From Archangium sp. (GTDB lineage Bacteria > Myxococcota > Myxococcia > Myxococcales > Myxococcaceae), in contig JAUYRZ010000018.1 in assembly GCA_030695565.1 (NCBI GenBank), positions 45,325-109,324 of the forward strand: a stretch of DNA of 64,000 bases, read 5' to 3'. The notes under the pieces were generated by a model. It was not told the DNA's origin. It was given only the letters and a program-made list of their open reading frames with translations, and did no database searches. Both the position numbers and the translations under genes were made by a program. This document shows positions 16,675 to 25,267 of the stretch, piece by piece. Every line of letters starts with the position of its first letter. The first letter of the stretch is position 1.

Positions 16675-17528
16675 CCGTGAAGAGCATCATCGTCATCACC
16701 GGCATGTCGGGCTCGGGCAAGTCGACCGCCATCCGTGCGCTCGAAGACGCGGGCTGGTTCTGCATCGACAACCTGCCGGCACCGCTTCTGATGAAGGTCA
16801 CCGAGCTGGGTGAGTCACGCGACCTGCTCGCCTTCGTGGTCGACGTGCGCGAGGGCCAGTTCCTCAAAGACGCGCCACGGGCCATCGAAGAAGCACGCCG
16901 CGCAGGGCACAAGGTCGAGGTGCTCTTCCTCGACTCCTCCGATGACGCGCTCACCCGGCGCTATTCGGAGACCCGGCGCCGCCATCCGCTGTCGGGCGCG
17001 GGCTCGGTGGCCGAAGGCATCGCCCGCGAACGCGGTGCGCTCCAGGCGCTGCGAGAGCAGGCGGAGCACGTGGTCGACACCTCCTCGCTCACCGTGCACG
17101 AGCTGCGGCGGCAGGTGATGGCTCGCTTCGGCAACAGCTCGCACGCGCAGCTCTCCATCAGCGTGATGTCGTTCGGCTTCAAGTACGGCGTGCCCAGCAA
17201 CGCCGACATGGTGCTCGACGTGCGGTTCCTGCCCAACCCCTTCTTCGTGCCCGAGCTGAAGGCCTTCACCGGGCGCGAGCCGAACGTGGCGGCCTTCGTG
17301 CTCGATCGCCCCGACTCGTGGGTGTTCCTCGACAAGACCTACGAGATGCTGGAGTTCCTGGTGCCGCGCTACCAACGCGAGGGAAAGAGTTACCTCACCG
17401 TGGCCATCGGCTGCACCGGCGGCAAACACCGCTCGGTGGCCATCGCGCACGCGCTGACCCAACGGCTCAAGCTGGCGCCTTTCGGAGAACACGCGCAGCT
17501 GTGGGATCGCGACATCGAGAAGGAGTGA
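16671..17528 (+). CDS. rapZ: RNase adapter protein RapZ (nucleotide-binding)
   Basis: A 285-residue RapZ/YvcJ family protein. The N-terminal P-loop is GMSGSGKS (about 11-18), followed by [13 protein letters not shown] and DVREGQFL. The C-terminal domain has [33 protein letters not shown] and [11 protein letters not shown]. In E. coli, RapZ directs RNase E to the small RNA GlmZ and senses glucosamine-6-phosphate; in other bacteria the role is less certain. The GTG start at 16671 overlaps the hprK stop. The pairing with hprK is common across several phyla and links it to PTS and cell-wall precursor control. Confidence 0.93.
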   Translation: MTVKSIIVITGMSGSGKSTAIRALEDAGWFCIDNLPAPLLMKVTELGESRDLLAFVVDVREGQFLKDAPRAIEEARRAGHKVEVLFLDSSDDALTRRYSETRRRHPLSGAGSVAEGIARERGALQALREQAEHVVDTSSLTVHELRRQVMARFGNSSHAQLSISVMSFGFKYGVPSNADMVLDVRFLPNPFFVPELKAFTGREPNVAAFVLDRPDSWVFLDKTYEMLEFLVPRYQREGKSYLTVAIGCTGGKHRSVAIAHALTQRLKLAPFGEHAQLWDRDIEKE

Positions 17529-17530
17529 AG

Positions 17531-18166
17531 ATGAGTGAACTGACCCTGTACGTCGACGCGAACTACGCGAGCCCCTGGGCGTTGTCGGTCTTCGTGGCGC
17601 TCGAAGAGAAGCAGCTGCCTTTCCAACTGGCGACCAAGCTGCTCTCGAAGAAGGAGACCTTCGACGCGGGCTTCGGTGCGCGCACGAAGAAGATCCCCGC
17701 GCTGCGCCGGGGCGACTTCTGGCTGGCCGAGTCGATGGCCATCACCGAGTACCTCGCGGAGTCTTTCCCGTTCCCCGAACACCCGCGCCTGTACCCGGAG
17801 AACCTCGAGGAGCGCGCGATGTGCCGCGAGGTGCAGCTGTGGTTGCGCACCGACTTCATGCCCATTCGGCAGGAGCGCCCCACCTCGACCCTCTACTTCG
17901 CGCGAGCGAGCACGCCCCTGAGCGCCGACGCGCTGGAGGCGACGAAGAAGTTGATCGACGCGGTGGAGCCGCTGCTCGCGCACGGCCGGCCCACGTTGTT
18001 CGCGCAGTGGTGCATCGCCGATGTGGATCTCGCGGTGATGCTGCAGCGGCTCAACTTGAACGGGACCCCGTTAGCTCCGAAGTTGAAGGCCTACGCCGAG
18101 GCGAACTGGGCGAGGCCGTCGGTGGCGAAGTGGAACGCCTTGCCGAGAGGCAACACCCAGCTGTAA
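17531..18166 (+). CDS. yfcF: Glutathione S-transferase-like protein, YfcF type
   Basis: A 211-residue thioredoxin-fold GST. The N-terminal domain begins LTLYVDANYASPWALSVFVA and carries the cis-Pro and glutathione-binding segment KIPALRRGDFWLAESMAITE. The helical C-terminal domain has WLRTDFMPIRQERPTSTLYF and LFAQWCIADVDLAVML, both close to E. coli YfcF as I remember it. YfcF has glutathione transferase and peroxidase activity. The ATG at 17531 lies 2 bp after the rapZ stop, and AGGAG overlaps that stop, so it is the third gene of the hprK operon. Myxobacteria may use a thiol other than glutathione. Confidence 0.85.
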   Translation: MSELTLYVDANYASPWALSVFVALEEKQLPFQLATKLLSKKETFDAGFGARTKKIPALRRGDFWLAESMAITEYLAESFPFPEHPRLYPENLEERAMCREVQLWLRTDFMPIRQERPTSTLYFARASTPLSADALEATKKLIDAVEPLLAHGRPTLFAQWCIADVDLAVMLQRLNLNGTPLAPKLKAYAEANWARPSVAKWNALPRGNTQL

Positions 18167-18178
18167 CTGAAGCGCCCT

Positions 18179-18634
18179 CTAAGGAAGCGACTGAGCCGCT
18201 TCTGAAGGCACCGCCTGCACCCGCACGGTCATGCCGCTCTGAGCGAGCCTTGCCAACGCGCTCGAGTCACTCGAGTCCAGATACACCGACCTCGACACCG
18301 ACACGCGCCCGGGCCCCGAATGCACGTTGCCCACGTTGAGCATTCCGTCAGGCAGGCCCCACTCACGAGCAGCGACCGCCGACTTCACCTCGCGGAAGAG
18401 CACCAGCGTGGGAACGCCGTCGTCCGCAAACTCCTGAAAGTCGATGTCCTTCACCGACGCGAGGACGAGCTCGACGTCATCGGGAATCGCCATCGAGTAA
18501 GCGACCTTCGCCAGGGGATCGAGGGCGGCGTCGTCGTCGGCCACCACCACCCGCTTGACGCCCAGATGGGGAAGCCAGGCCTCGATGACCTGGCCGTGAA
18601 TGAGGCGGCTGTCGATACGGCTCAAGACGATCAC
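18179..18634 (-). CDS. PTS EIIB component, mannose/sorbose type
   Basis: A 151-residue EIIB of the mannose-sorbose family. MIVLSRIDSRLIHGQV contains the phosphorylated His (H13), and VVVADDDAALDPLAKVAYSM follows as in known members. It normally takes phosphate from an EIIA His and passes it to sugar in the EIIC/EIID channel. No EIIA, EIIC, EIID, HPr or EI gene is in the window. With hprK convergent only 12 bp away, a regulatory rather than transport role is possible. There is no terminator-like sequence in the 12-bp gap. Confidence 0.88.
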   Translation of the reverse strand: MIVLSRIDSRLIHGQVIEAWLPHLGVKRVVVADDDAALDPLAKVAYSMAIPDDVELVLASVKDIDFQEFADDGVPTLVLFREVKSAVAAREWGLPDGMLNVGNVHSGPGRVSVSRSVYLDSSDSSALARLAQSGMTVRVQAVPSEAAQSLP

Positions 18635-18729
18635 GAAGACTCCTACTGCTACGGCCCGGCTTGGAGACCCCTCTAGTCCCGACGAGGGTCGGGGCGCATC
18701 GTAATTCCCCTGGGGTTAAGAGTGCCAAC

Positions 18730-19194
18730 ATGGCCGATCCGAATCAGCTCGCCGACATCACCCACACGATTCAGCTCTCCGTGGCGCCGGTCTTCCTCTT
18801 GACGGCGTTGGGCACGTTGTTGTCGGTGTTGACCCACCGGCTGGCCCGCATCATCGATCGCGCGCGTGCGCTGGAAAGCCGCTTCTCGAGCTTGAGCGCG
18901 GAGGAGAAGACGCACGGCCGGCTGGAGCTCGACACCTTGTCTTTGCGCGCGCGGGTGATTCACCGGGCGCTGACCTCGGGCGTGGCGGCCTCGTTGACGG
19001 TCTGCCTGGTGATCATCGCCGGCTTCGTGGGCTACCTGAGCCAGACCAATCTGGGCCTGGTGGTGGCGGCGTTGTTCATCATCGCGATGTGTCTGTTCGC
19101 GTCCGCGCTGGTGAGCTTCTTGCGCGAGGCCGTCATGTCGCTGGCTTCATTGCGGTTCGGTCAACACGCCGTCATCGAGCCAGAAACGAAGTAG
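18730..19194 (+). CDS. DUF2721 membrane protein
   Basis: A 154-residue membrane protein matching the DUF2721 pattern: ADITHTIQLSVAPVFLLTAL at the N-terminus, THRLARIIDRARALE after the first helix, then RARVIHRALTSGVAASLTVC. Three membrane helices are predicted (about 13-35, 82-102 and 106-128). The function of the family is unknown. I chose ATG 18730, since upstream Met codons precede non-native sequence. It is monocistronic; the next gene is convergent, 6 bp away. Confidence 0.8.
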   Translation: MADPNQLADITHTIQLSVAPVFLLTALGTLLSVLTHRLARIIDRARALESRFSSLSAEEKTHGRLELDTLSLRARVIHRALTSGVAASLTVCLVIIAGFVGYLSQTNLGLVVAALFIIAMCLFASALVSFLREAVMSLASLRFGQHAVIEPETK

Positions 19195-19200
19195 GGACCT

Positions 19201-20079
19201 TCAGACTTGCTCGAGGCGCACCGCGCGAAAGCGCTCCACCAGCGCCTCCGGCAGCTCGAGCCGCTCTTCTTCCATGCGCTGAGCGAGCGCCCGGGCGCGC
19301 GCAATATCCCGCTGCGAAAGACACTTGGCGAACAGCCGCTCCTGATGAGGCCACGCCGAAGGAAACGGAAAAGCGAGCGCAGTCCCGCGCGCTTCAGCGA
19401 GGTGCCACAACGCCACGAACTCCGCCCCACTCGCGTGCTCGAGCAACAGGGTCTCGACCGCCTCCAGCGCGAGCCGCTCGTCACTCAGCGGCCGCTTCGA
19501 CCAATCGCGGGTGAGCACCGACTCGAGCTCAGGTTTCGCCGCCTCGAACTGACCGGCGCGCGCGAGCGCCAACGCAGCGCGCGCACGAGAAGCGGTGGCG
19601 AGGGGACCTTCTCGATCCGCCAGCGCCTTGAACAGCTTCGCGGCCCGAACCGGGTTCTCGCGGTCGACCAGAAAACACACGCTCTCCAGCTCTTCATCGG
19701 TGAGCGCCCCGGCGTCATCACCCGAACCCAGCTTGGCGAGCAGCGCCTCTTCACCGCGTGAGAGCTGGTCGAGCGTGCGCTCCACCGCCTCGAGAAACGG
19801 AGCGACCTCATCATGCGGCGCGCCGTGCTCCATCGCGCGGTTCAGCAGGGTCACCGCTTCTCTCGACGCACTGACCAGCTCATCGGGCATCACATCGGCC
19901 GCGTCGCGAAATCGCACGTAGGCCAGCAGCACCAGCCACTTCCAGGTCGTGGTGTCGGGCGTCACCACGTCACGCAAGAGCGTGGTGGCCGAAGCCCAGT
20001 CGTCATCTTCCAGATGCTTGACCAGCCGCGCGTCACGACCTGCGGGAAGTTCGAACGGGGGGGCGAGAAAGTGAGGCAT
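19201..20079 (-). CDS. Hypothetical helical repeat protein
   Basis: A 292-residue soluble protein starting MPHFLAPPFELPAGRDARLV. It is mainly helical with TPR-like Ala-rich segments (RAKLFKALADREGPLATASR style, GQFEAAKPELESVLTRDWSK) and no export signal. I chose the Met at 20079, because upstream residues to 20184 are unlike a real N-terminus. Possibly a scaffold or assembly factor, but no family is recognised. The 270-bp gap to the next gene holds nothing clear. Confidence 0.65.
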   Translation of the reverse strand: MPHFLAPPFELPAGRDARLVKHLEDDDWASATTLLRDVVTPDTTTWKWLVLLAYVRFRDAADVMPDELVSASREAVTLLNRAMEHGAPHDEVAPFLEAVERTLDQLSRGEEALLAKLGSGDDAGALTDEELESVCFLVDRENPVRAAKLFKALADREGPLATASRARAALALARAGQFEAAKPELESVLTRDWSKRPLSDERLALEAVETLLLEHASGAEFVALWHLAEARGTALAFPFPSAWPHQERLFAKCLSQRDIARARALAQRMEEERLELPEALVERFRAVRLEQV

Positions 20080-20351
20080 GCGCGTGCACCGTACACATTG
20101 AATCGCGCGATGCCAGCCGCGCCCGTGCTCGAGGGGCGACGAGGAAGACGGCCAGTTGCGCAAGGGATGGGGACCCCACCACAATGCGGGGCATGCGAGT
20201 GAAGGCGACCGGGGTGGTGGAGGACAGCGTGCCGCTGCCCGAAGGTACGCGCGTGGGGTCGATGCCGGGAAGTCGGTGGTGACGGTGATCCACGTCTGGA
20301 GTCAGCTCCGCGCAGGACCACCGAGGCTGTGAGTCTGTGCGCGAGGATTGC

Positions 20352-20642
20352 CTACGGAACGACCGAGACGCACTCGGTGGCGCAGGCAAAGCTGGCGGCC
20401 ACACACGACCGCTCGGAGATGCAGGCGTTGCACATGTCGGCCTTGCGCCGGTAATCCGGCTGGTCGCTCGCCGCCTGGCGGCACCGGCTCGCGCACGCGC
20501 TCTTGTCGTACGCCGAGTCGAAGCACGACGCGTAGCGGTCACAGATGCCAGCGCAGTCGATCACCGAGTCAATCTTCTGCACCACCGCGCAGCTGCTCGA
20601 GAACACCATCATCGTCAGGAGGCCAATTCGTTTCAGGTTCAC
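20352..20642 (-). CDS. Small Cys-rich lipoprotein
   Basis: A 96-residue lipoprotein. The GTG start at 20642 begins MNLKRIGLLTMMVFSSSC, with lipobox FSSSC. The mature part has about eleven Cys in a regular spacing (DCAGICDRYASCFDS, KSACASRC, MCNACI, SCVAASFACATEC), suggesting four or five disulphides. Function unknown. The stop at 20352 is 273 bp past the neighbour on the left. The next gene upstream, the Ig-like lipoprotein, is 35 bp away on the same strand, so the two may be cotranscribed. Confidence 0.7.
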   Translation of the reverse strand: MNLKRIGLLTMMVFSSSCAVVQKIDSVIDCAGICDRYASCFDSAYDKSACASRCRQAASDQPDYRRKADMCNACISERSCVAASFACATECVSVVP

Positions 20643-20677
20643 GCGGCGCCTCGTACCACCGTTCCTCCCGAGACGTT

Positions 20678-22957
20678 TCAGTCGAACTCGTAGGTGACGC
20701 GCAGGAACGGATGTTTCGAGCTGTCGTTCTGCGTGGCGAACACGCAGAAGTTCGGCCCGCCGGTGCGCGTGGTGTGCAGCGACCACTGCGAGCGGTTGCC
20801 GCGCGCCACCCGGTTGGCGAAGTCGTCGCGCACCGAGCTGGTCACCAGGCGCGTGCGGGGCCCGGCAGTCGCGCTGGTGGAGAACACCACGGTGGAGAGC
20901 CTCGGGGTGTTGCAGTCGGCCAGGGTGAGCGTCGCCCCGTAGTCCACGTGCGAGAGGCTGATGTCGCTGTCGAACGAAGCGCCCCCGAGGGTCGACGCGC
21001 AGACCCGCTGCTCGATGTTCACCAAGGCGAGGCGGATGACGACGTTGTCGAGCTGGGCCAGGGCCGCCAGGTTGAAGGTGATGAAGCCCTGCTCGCTGTC
21101 ACCCGCGAGCGCCGACGTGCCGGTGTTGAGGCTGGCCGAAGAGCAGCTCGCGTTCGAGCGGATGTAGCCTGCCCGTGGGTCGAAGCTGGCGCCGTCGGTG
21201 GTGCCGCTGGCGAAGAAGCTGGTCGTGGCGATGCGCCGCACGCGGAAGGAGCGCGACACCGTGGCAGCCATCGCGTTGCCGGCGAGGTCCTCCGCGGCGG
21301 TGGTGACCTGAAAGCTGACCTGCGTGCCCTGGGCGAAGGCGTCAGGCGGGTCGTAGGTCATCACGGTGCTCGCCGCGTTCCACGAGAAGGTGCCGCCGTT
21401 GAAGCCGGTGGGTGAGGTGATCTGAAACGCCGCCTGCGCCGCGGCCTGGCGCATCGGCTCGCTGAAGGTGACGGTGATGGGGCTGGCGAACGAGACGCCC
21501 ACGGCGGCGTTCAGCGGCGAGGTGCTGATGACCGTGGGGCGCGTGGTGTCGGGGGCGGTGGCCGTGCGGAAGGTGAAGGTGTGCGCGGCCAGCAGCTGAT
21601 TGCCCGCGAGGTCACGCGCGCCCGTGCCGAGCGTCACGGTGATGTTCGTGTTGAACGCGAAGTCCACGCCCGGGTTCACCGACATCAAGGTGCCCGCGCT
21701 GTTCCAGGTGATGACCCGCGAGGCGAGCGCAGGCGAGCTGATGAGCGCCGCTTCGGTCGCCGCCTCGTTCATGCGCTCGCTGAAGTTGAACTCGAGGTTG
21801 CTGGTGGTGGGCACGTTCATCGCGCCGGCCGCGGGCGAGCTCGAGGCCACCCGCGGGCGGGTGATGTCCAACGGCGCGGCGGTGGTGAAGGTGAAGCGCG
21901 TCGAGGCCAGCGCATTGCCCGCCACGTCGTCACCTTCCACGGTGACCGCGTACGCGCGGCTGTCGGTGAGGGCGGCCGGCGGCGCGGAGAAGGTGACCGT
22001 GCGATCCTGATTCGACCAGGTGGGCTCGCCGAGGTCGTACGCGGGCGAGAGCGTGACGGAGACGCTGTCTTGCGACATCGCCTCGGAGAAGGTGAGCGAG
22101 AGGCGCGTGGTGGTCGCGACGTTGGTGGCGGCGTCGGCAGGCGCGCTGGAGATCAGCGTGGGCGCGACGACGTCGGCCGGCGCCGCGGTGGTGAAGCTGA
22201 CGGTCACGCTGGCGAGCGGGTTGCCCGAGACGTCACTCGCACGCACGGTGAGCGTGTAGGTCGTGTTCGGCGTCAGCGGGTTGGTGGCGTTGTACGAGAC
22301 CTCGGCGTCGTTCGAGCCGAACGAAGGCGCGCTGAGGATCAACGTGGGCGTGGACGTCAGTTGGATGGAGGTGCGATCGATCGGCTCCGAGAAGGTCAGC
22401 AGCACCGGCGTGCCCAGGGACACGTCGACGGCCCCTTGCGGCGGAAGCGAACGGAGCAGCGTGGGCGCGATGGTGTCGGGCGCGGCCTGCGTGGTGAAGG
22501 TGATGGTGGTGGGCGCGAGCGCGTTGCCCGCCACGTCGGTTCCTTCGAGCGTCAGGGTGTAGCTGGTGGCGAAGGAGAAGGCCGCGTGCGGCACGGTGAA
22601 GAGCGTGTTGCTCGCGTTGGGGTTGAAGCCACCGAGCACGTTCGCGGGCGCGCTGGTGAGCCGCAGCGACGCGGCGTTCATCGGCTCGGAGAAGATCAGC
22701 TGCAGCGGCTGGCCGACCGCCACGTCCGTCGAGCCGGTCAGCGGCGTGGTGGTGAGCAGCTCAGGGGGCGTGGTGTCGTCAGAGACGGTGCCGCCGCCTC
22801 CACCGGTGGTCGTGTTGCCTCCGCCACCACCGCCTCCTGTGCCGGAGTCGATGCGCCCACCACCTCCGCCGCCGCTCCCCGCGTCGACAGAAGGAATGCC
22901 ATCAGGCACACAGGCGAACAAAGACGAGACCAGCAGCAGACCGAGCAGTCGAGTCAT
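20678..22957 (-). CDS. Ig-like (SbsA/Big_5) repeat lipoprotein with DNRLRE-like C-terminus
   Basis: A 759-residue surface lipoprotein. The signal is MTRLLGLLLVSSLFAC. A Gly-rich linker is followed by five Big_5-type Ig-like domains (about 65-545). Each starts with a D-x-T-x-P-x-V/L-x-S-x-x-P motif and contains FSEPM/I, F-S-E-x-M, and ends F-T-F-x-T-A. The last ~170 residues form a beta-rich domain like DNRLRE (FITFNLAALAQLDNVVIRLA, LRVTYEFD). These tend to be adhesion or scaffold proteins. The Met at 22957 has GGAG six bases upstream and is preferred over 22969. Confidence 0.85.
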   Translation of the reverse strand: MTRLLGLLLVSSLFACVPDGIPSVDAGSGGGGGGRIDSGTGGGGGGGNTTTGGGGGTVSDDTTPPELLTTTPLTGSTDVAVGQPLQLIFSEPMNAASLRLTSAPANVLGGFNPNASNTLFTVPHAAFSFATSYTLTLEGTDVAGNALAPTTITFTTQAAPDTIAPTLLRSLPPQGAVDVSLGTPVLLTFSEPIDRTSIQLTSTPTLILSAPSFGSNDAEVSYNATNPLTPNTTYTLTVRASDVSGNPLASVTVSFTTAAPADVVAPTLISSAPADAATNVATTTRLSLTFSEAMSQDSVSVTLSPAYDLGEPTWSNQDRTVTFSAPPAALTDSRAYAVTVEGDDVAGNALASTRFTFTTAAPLDITRPRVASSSPAAGAMNVPTTSNLEFNFSERMNEAATEAALISSPALASRVITWNSAGTLMSVNPGVDFAFNTNITVTLGTGARDLAGNQLLAAHTFTFRTATAPDTTRPTVISTSPLNAAVGVSFASPITVTFSEPMRQAAAQAAFQITSPTGFNGGTFSWNAASTVMTYDPPDAFAQGTQVSFQVTTAAEDLAGNAMAATVSRSFRVRRIATTSFFASGTTDGASFDPRAGYIRSNASCSSASLNTGTSALAGDSEQGFITFNLAALAQLDNVVIRLALVNIEQRVCASTLGGASFDSDISLSHVDYGATLTLADCNTPRLSTVVFSTSATAGPRTRLVTSSVRDDFANRVARGNRSQWSLHTTRTGGPNFCVFATQNDSSKHPFLRVTYEFD

Positions 22958-23070
22958 CAGGGGCTCCATTGAGAGGGACGCGGGTCCCCTCAGCAGTTGT
23001 CATGCCCATGACGCTCCGAGCGCGCGAGGCGCCGGACCTGTTGGCCGCAGCCGACAGTTGCCGGGAATCG

Positions 23071-23110
23071 CCCTCTCCCTGCGAAGCGGGGAGAGGGTCG
23101 GGGTGAGGGG
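23071..23110. repeat. REP-like palindromic repeat
   Basis: CCCTCTCCCTGCGAAGCGGG followed by GAGAGGGTCGGGGTGAGGGG, the clearest full copy in the window. It lies 3 bp past the stop of the alpha/beta hydrolase gene, so it may serve as its terminator. Confidence 0.92.
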
Positions 23111-23112
23111 CG

Positions 23113-23925
23113 TCACCTGGACTGAAGAAACCCCAGCACCGCCTGATTGAACGCAACCGGCTGCTGAAACATCGCGAAGTGGCTGCTGTCGGGAATGAGC
23201 ACCAACCGTGCGCCGCTGATCAGCCGAGCCAATTCCTTCACGTGGTCTTGCCGGATGATCTCGTCATGATCTCCATCGAGCACGAGGGTGGGCGCCTTGA
23301 TGCTCGAGATCTGCGCGCTCGTGTAGTTCGGCAAGGTGCGCCACATCGGGCGCAGCGCAACCTGCAGACCCTTGTAGTCACCCGGCGTGGGAGAAATCTT
23401 CGCGTAGTCCGCCGCGCACCGGGCGAAGTACGCGCTGAACGCAGGGCCACCGCCCTTCTGCGTGCCCTTGAGGTCGTAGTTGGTAGCGAAGGCGACCAGC
23501 TTGCTCACGCGCGCGGGGTGGCGGATGGCGAGGTCGATGGCGGTGGCGCCTCCATCACTCCAACCGACCATCGCGGCCTTCTCGATCTCGAGTTGGTCCA
23601 TCAGCGCGATCACGTCGTCGGCCATCTGCTCGTAGGTGATGGGCTTGCTGTCGCGCGTGCTGCGGCCGTGACCACGACTATCGACCACGATGACCTGGTA
23701 CTTCTCAGCGAAGGCCGCCAACTGGTTGACCCAGTGGTCTGCGTTGCCCGCGCCGCCGTGGAGCAAAATCAGCGGTTCGCCGACGCCGTAGATCGCGAAG
23801 TACAGCCTGATGCCGTTCACCTCGGCGAGACCGTGCCTGGGGGCCGCGGGCATCGGCCCGGGCGGGGGAAAAGTCTTCCAGGCGGGGGTCGCAGCGAGGG
23901 TCACTGCCATCAACAGTGAGAACAT
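23113..23925 (-). CDS. Exported alpha/beta hydrolase
   Basis: A 270-residue alpha/beta hydrolase with an N-terminal signal peptide (MFSLLMAVTLAATPAWKT). The oxyanion region is ILLHGGAG (about 53-60), and the nucleophile elbow is GWSDGG with S123. The acid is probably D221 in LDGDHDE, and H249 sits in SSHFAM. The HGRS strand and DDVIALMDQL helix are typical of the 3-oxoadipate lactonase and haloperoxidase-like subfamily. The substrate is unknown, probably an ester or lactone in the periplasm. Confidence 0.85.
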   Translation of the reverse strand: MFSLLMAVTLAATPAWKTFPPPGPMPAAPRHGLAEVNGIRLYFAIYGVGEPLILLHGGAGNADHWVNQLAAFAEKYQVIVVDSRGHGRSTRDSKPITYEQMADDVIALMDQLEIEKAAMVGWSDGGATAIDLAIRHPARVSKLVAFATNYDLKGTQKGGGPAFSAYFARCAADYAKISPTPGDYKGLQVALRPMWRTLPNYTSAQISSIKAPTLVLDGDHDEIIRQDHVKELARLISGARLVLIPDSSHFAMFQQPVAFNQAVLGFLQSR

Positions 23926-23940
23926 TCTTCACCGTACCAG

Positions 23941-23975
23941 CCCCTCTCCCCTCGGGAGAGGGTTGGGGTGAGGGC
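23941..23975. repeat. REP-like palindromic repeat
   Basis: CCCCTCTCCCCTCGGGAGAG followed by GGTTGGGGTGAGGG, a variant with a short loop, in the divergent gap between the hydrolase and thioredoxin genes. Confidence 0.85.
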
Positions 23976-24007
23976 CGAACCTCATTTCGATCTACACTTT
24001 CCAACTC

Positions 24008-24508
24008 ATGCGCTTCCTCCTGCTGCTCCTCCTCGTGGGTTGCGCCAAGGCCCCGCCGTCTTCGACGCTGAGTACGGAGCCCATCGACTTCACCCTGCCC
24101 ACCTTCCCCTCGAAGCAGACCTTCTCGCTGGCCTCGGAGCGCGGCAACGTGGTGATGCTCGATGTATGGGCCACCTGGTGCGAGCCGTGCCGCGAGTCGT
24201 TGCCGCTGTATCAATCGCTCGCCGCCAAACACGCCAGCCGCGGCCTGCGCCTCTACGCGCTCAACGTCGACGGTGACGCGGCGGTGCCCGAAGAGATCCC
24301 GAAGTTCATCTCGGAGACGAAGCTCACTCTGCCCATCCTGCTCGACGTCGACGCGAAGCTCTCCGAGGACTTGCTCAAGGTGAAGGTGATGCCCACCGCG
24401 CTGTTGATCGATCGCCGCGGCCGCGTGCGGTACGTGCACGAAGGTTTCGAGGCCAGGAGCCTGCAAGAAGTCGAGGGGCACCTCGAAGCCCTGCTCAGCG
24501 AGCCGTAG
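24008..24508 (+). CDS. TlpA-like thioredoxin-fold lipoprotein
   Basis: A 166-residue periplasmic thiol-disulphide oxidoreductase. The signal is MRFLLLLLLVGC with lipobox LLVGC. The thioredoxin fold carries the active site WATWCEPCRE (C58, C61). The TlpA/ResA subfamily helix and strand order follows (YQSLAAKHASRGLRLYALNV), and VMPTALLIDRRGRVRY includes the cis-Pro. Such proteins keep cytochrome or other periplasmic thiols reduced. Start ATG at 24008. Confidence 0.88.
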   Translation: MRFLLLLLLVGCAKAPPSSTLSTEPIDFTLPTFPSKQTFSLASERGNVVMLDVWATWCEPCRESLPLYQSLAAKHASRGLRLYALNVDGDAAVPEEIPKFISETKLTLPILLDVDAKLSEDLLKVKVMPTALLIDRRGRVRYVHEGFEARSLQEVEGHLEALLSEP

Positions 24509-24556
24509 TGCCTCTGCGCAAACCGGGTGGGGGGTCGTCGTGCTAGGTCGCCGCGC

Positions 24557-25231
24557 ATGCACGAGACGTTGACCTGTGCCCCGACGAAAGATCCCAAACA
24601 GGTGCGAGCGCCCGATGGCCGCGTGCTCCAGATTCCGCCCGCGTGGGGCTGCCTTCCTCCAGGCGATGCGGGGCTCACCCGGCGCGTGAAGGCAGCAGGC
24701 CCGAGCTGGACCGTGGTGGAGAAGGTCGGCCGCAAGACGTTCTCCAAGGGCGTGTGGGCTCCCGCCGAAAACATCGAGGCCGCGAAGACGCAGCTCGAGG
24801 GTGAACGCGCCACGCCCGCGTACGCGAAGCGCCGCGCTGCCGATCTCAAGCGCCGAGAGACCGAGCAAGCCGAGTACGTGGTCGACTTCGAAGCGAGCGT
24901 GCGCACGTTCTTGCGCTTCCTGCCGCAGTTCAAAGAGCTCGAGGCCCGCGTCGCGAAGGCGGTGGCGGTGCATGCGACGCCGGTGGGCAGCGGCACGGTG
25001 GCGCGCACCGAGCGCATTCCCATCGAACAGCGCGCCGAGTCCGCGGTCATCGCGTGGATGCGGCATCAGACGACCGCGTACGACTCGATGAAGGTGGCGC
25101 GCGTGAAGGGTGCCCGGCGTGAAGTGCGCCGTCAGCTGGCCGAGGTCTCGCGTGCGGTGCTCGATCTGCATCGGGGCCGGGTGAATCACCCGCCCGGAAG
25201 CTGCCCGCTGTGCGCCGTGAAGGAACCATGA
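24557..25231 (+). CDS. DUF2293 family protein
   Basis: A 224-residue soluble protein. The N-terminus is MHETLTCAPTKDPKQVRAPD, with PPAWGCLPPGDAGLTRRVKA typical of the family. The C-terminal half contains SAVIAWMRHQTTAYDSMKVA and GARREVRRQLAEVSRAVLDL, matching DUF2293. It ends with a CPLC pair. The biochemical function of the family is not known. I chose ATG 24557, because residues before it are non-native. It lies 48 bp after the thioredoxin gene and may be cotranscribed. Confidence 0.78.
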   Translation: MHETLTCAPTKDPKQVRAPDGRVLQIPPAWGCLPPGDAGLTRRVKAAGPSWTVVEKVGRKTFSKGVWAPAENIEAAKTQLEGERATPAYAKRRAADLKRRETEQAEYVVDFEASVRTFLRFLPQFKELEARVAKAVAVHATPVGSGTVARTERIPIEQRAESAVIAWMRHQTTAYDSMKVARVKGARREVRRQLAEVSRAVLDLHRGRVNHPPGSCPLCAVKEP

Positions 25232-25267
25232 AGTTCGCGACGCTGCAGCTCACGTAGCGTCGCGTTC

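Noticed and set aside
21581..22972. A 463-codon plus-strand frame opposite the Ig-like lipoprotein
   Set aside because: Arg/Gly/Val-rich translation without motifs; the opposite strand holds clear repeated Ig-like domains.
23705..25189. A 494-codon open frame on the minus strand
   Set aside because: It crosses three genes (hydrolase, thioredoxin, DUF2293) and has shadow composition with no family motif.
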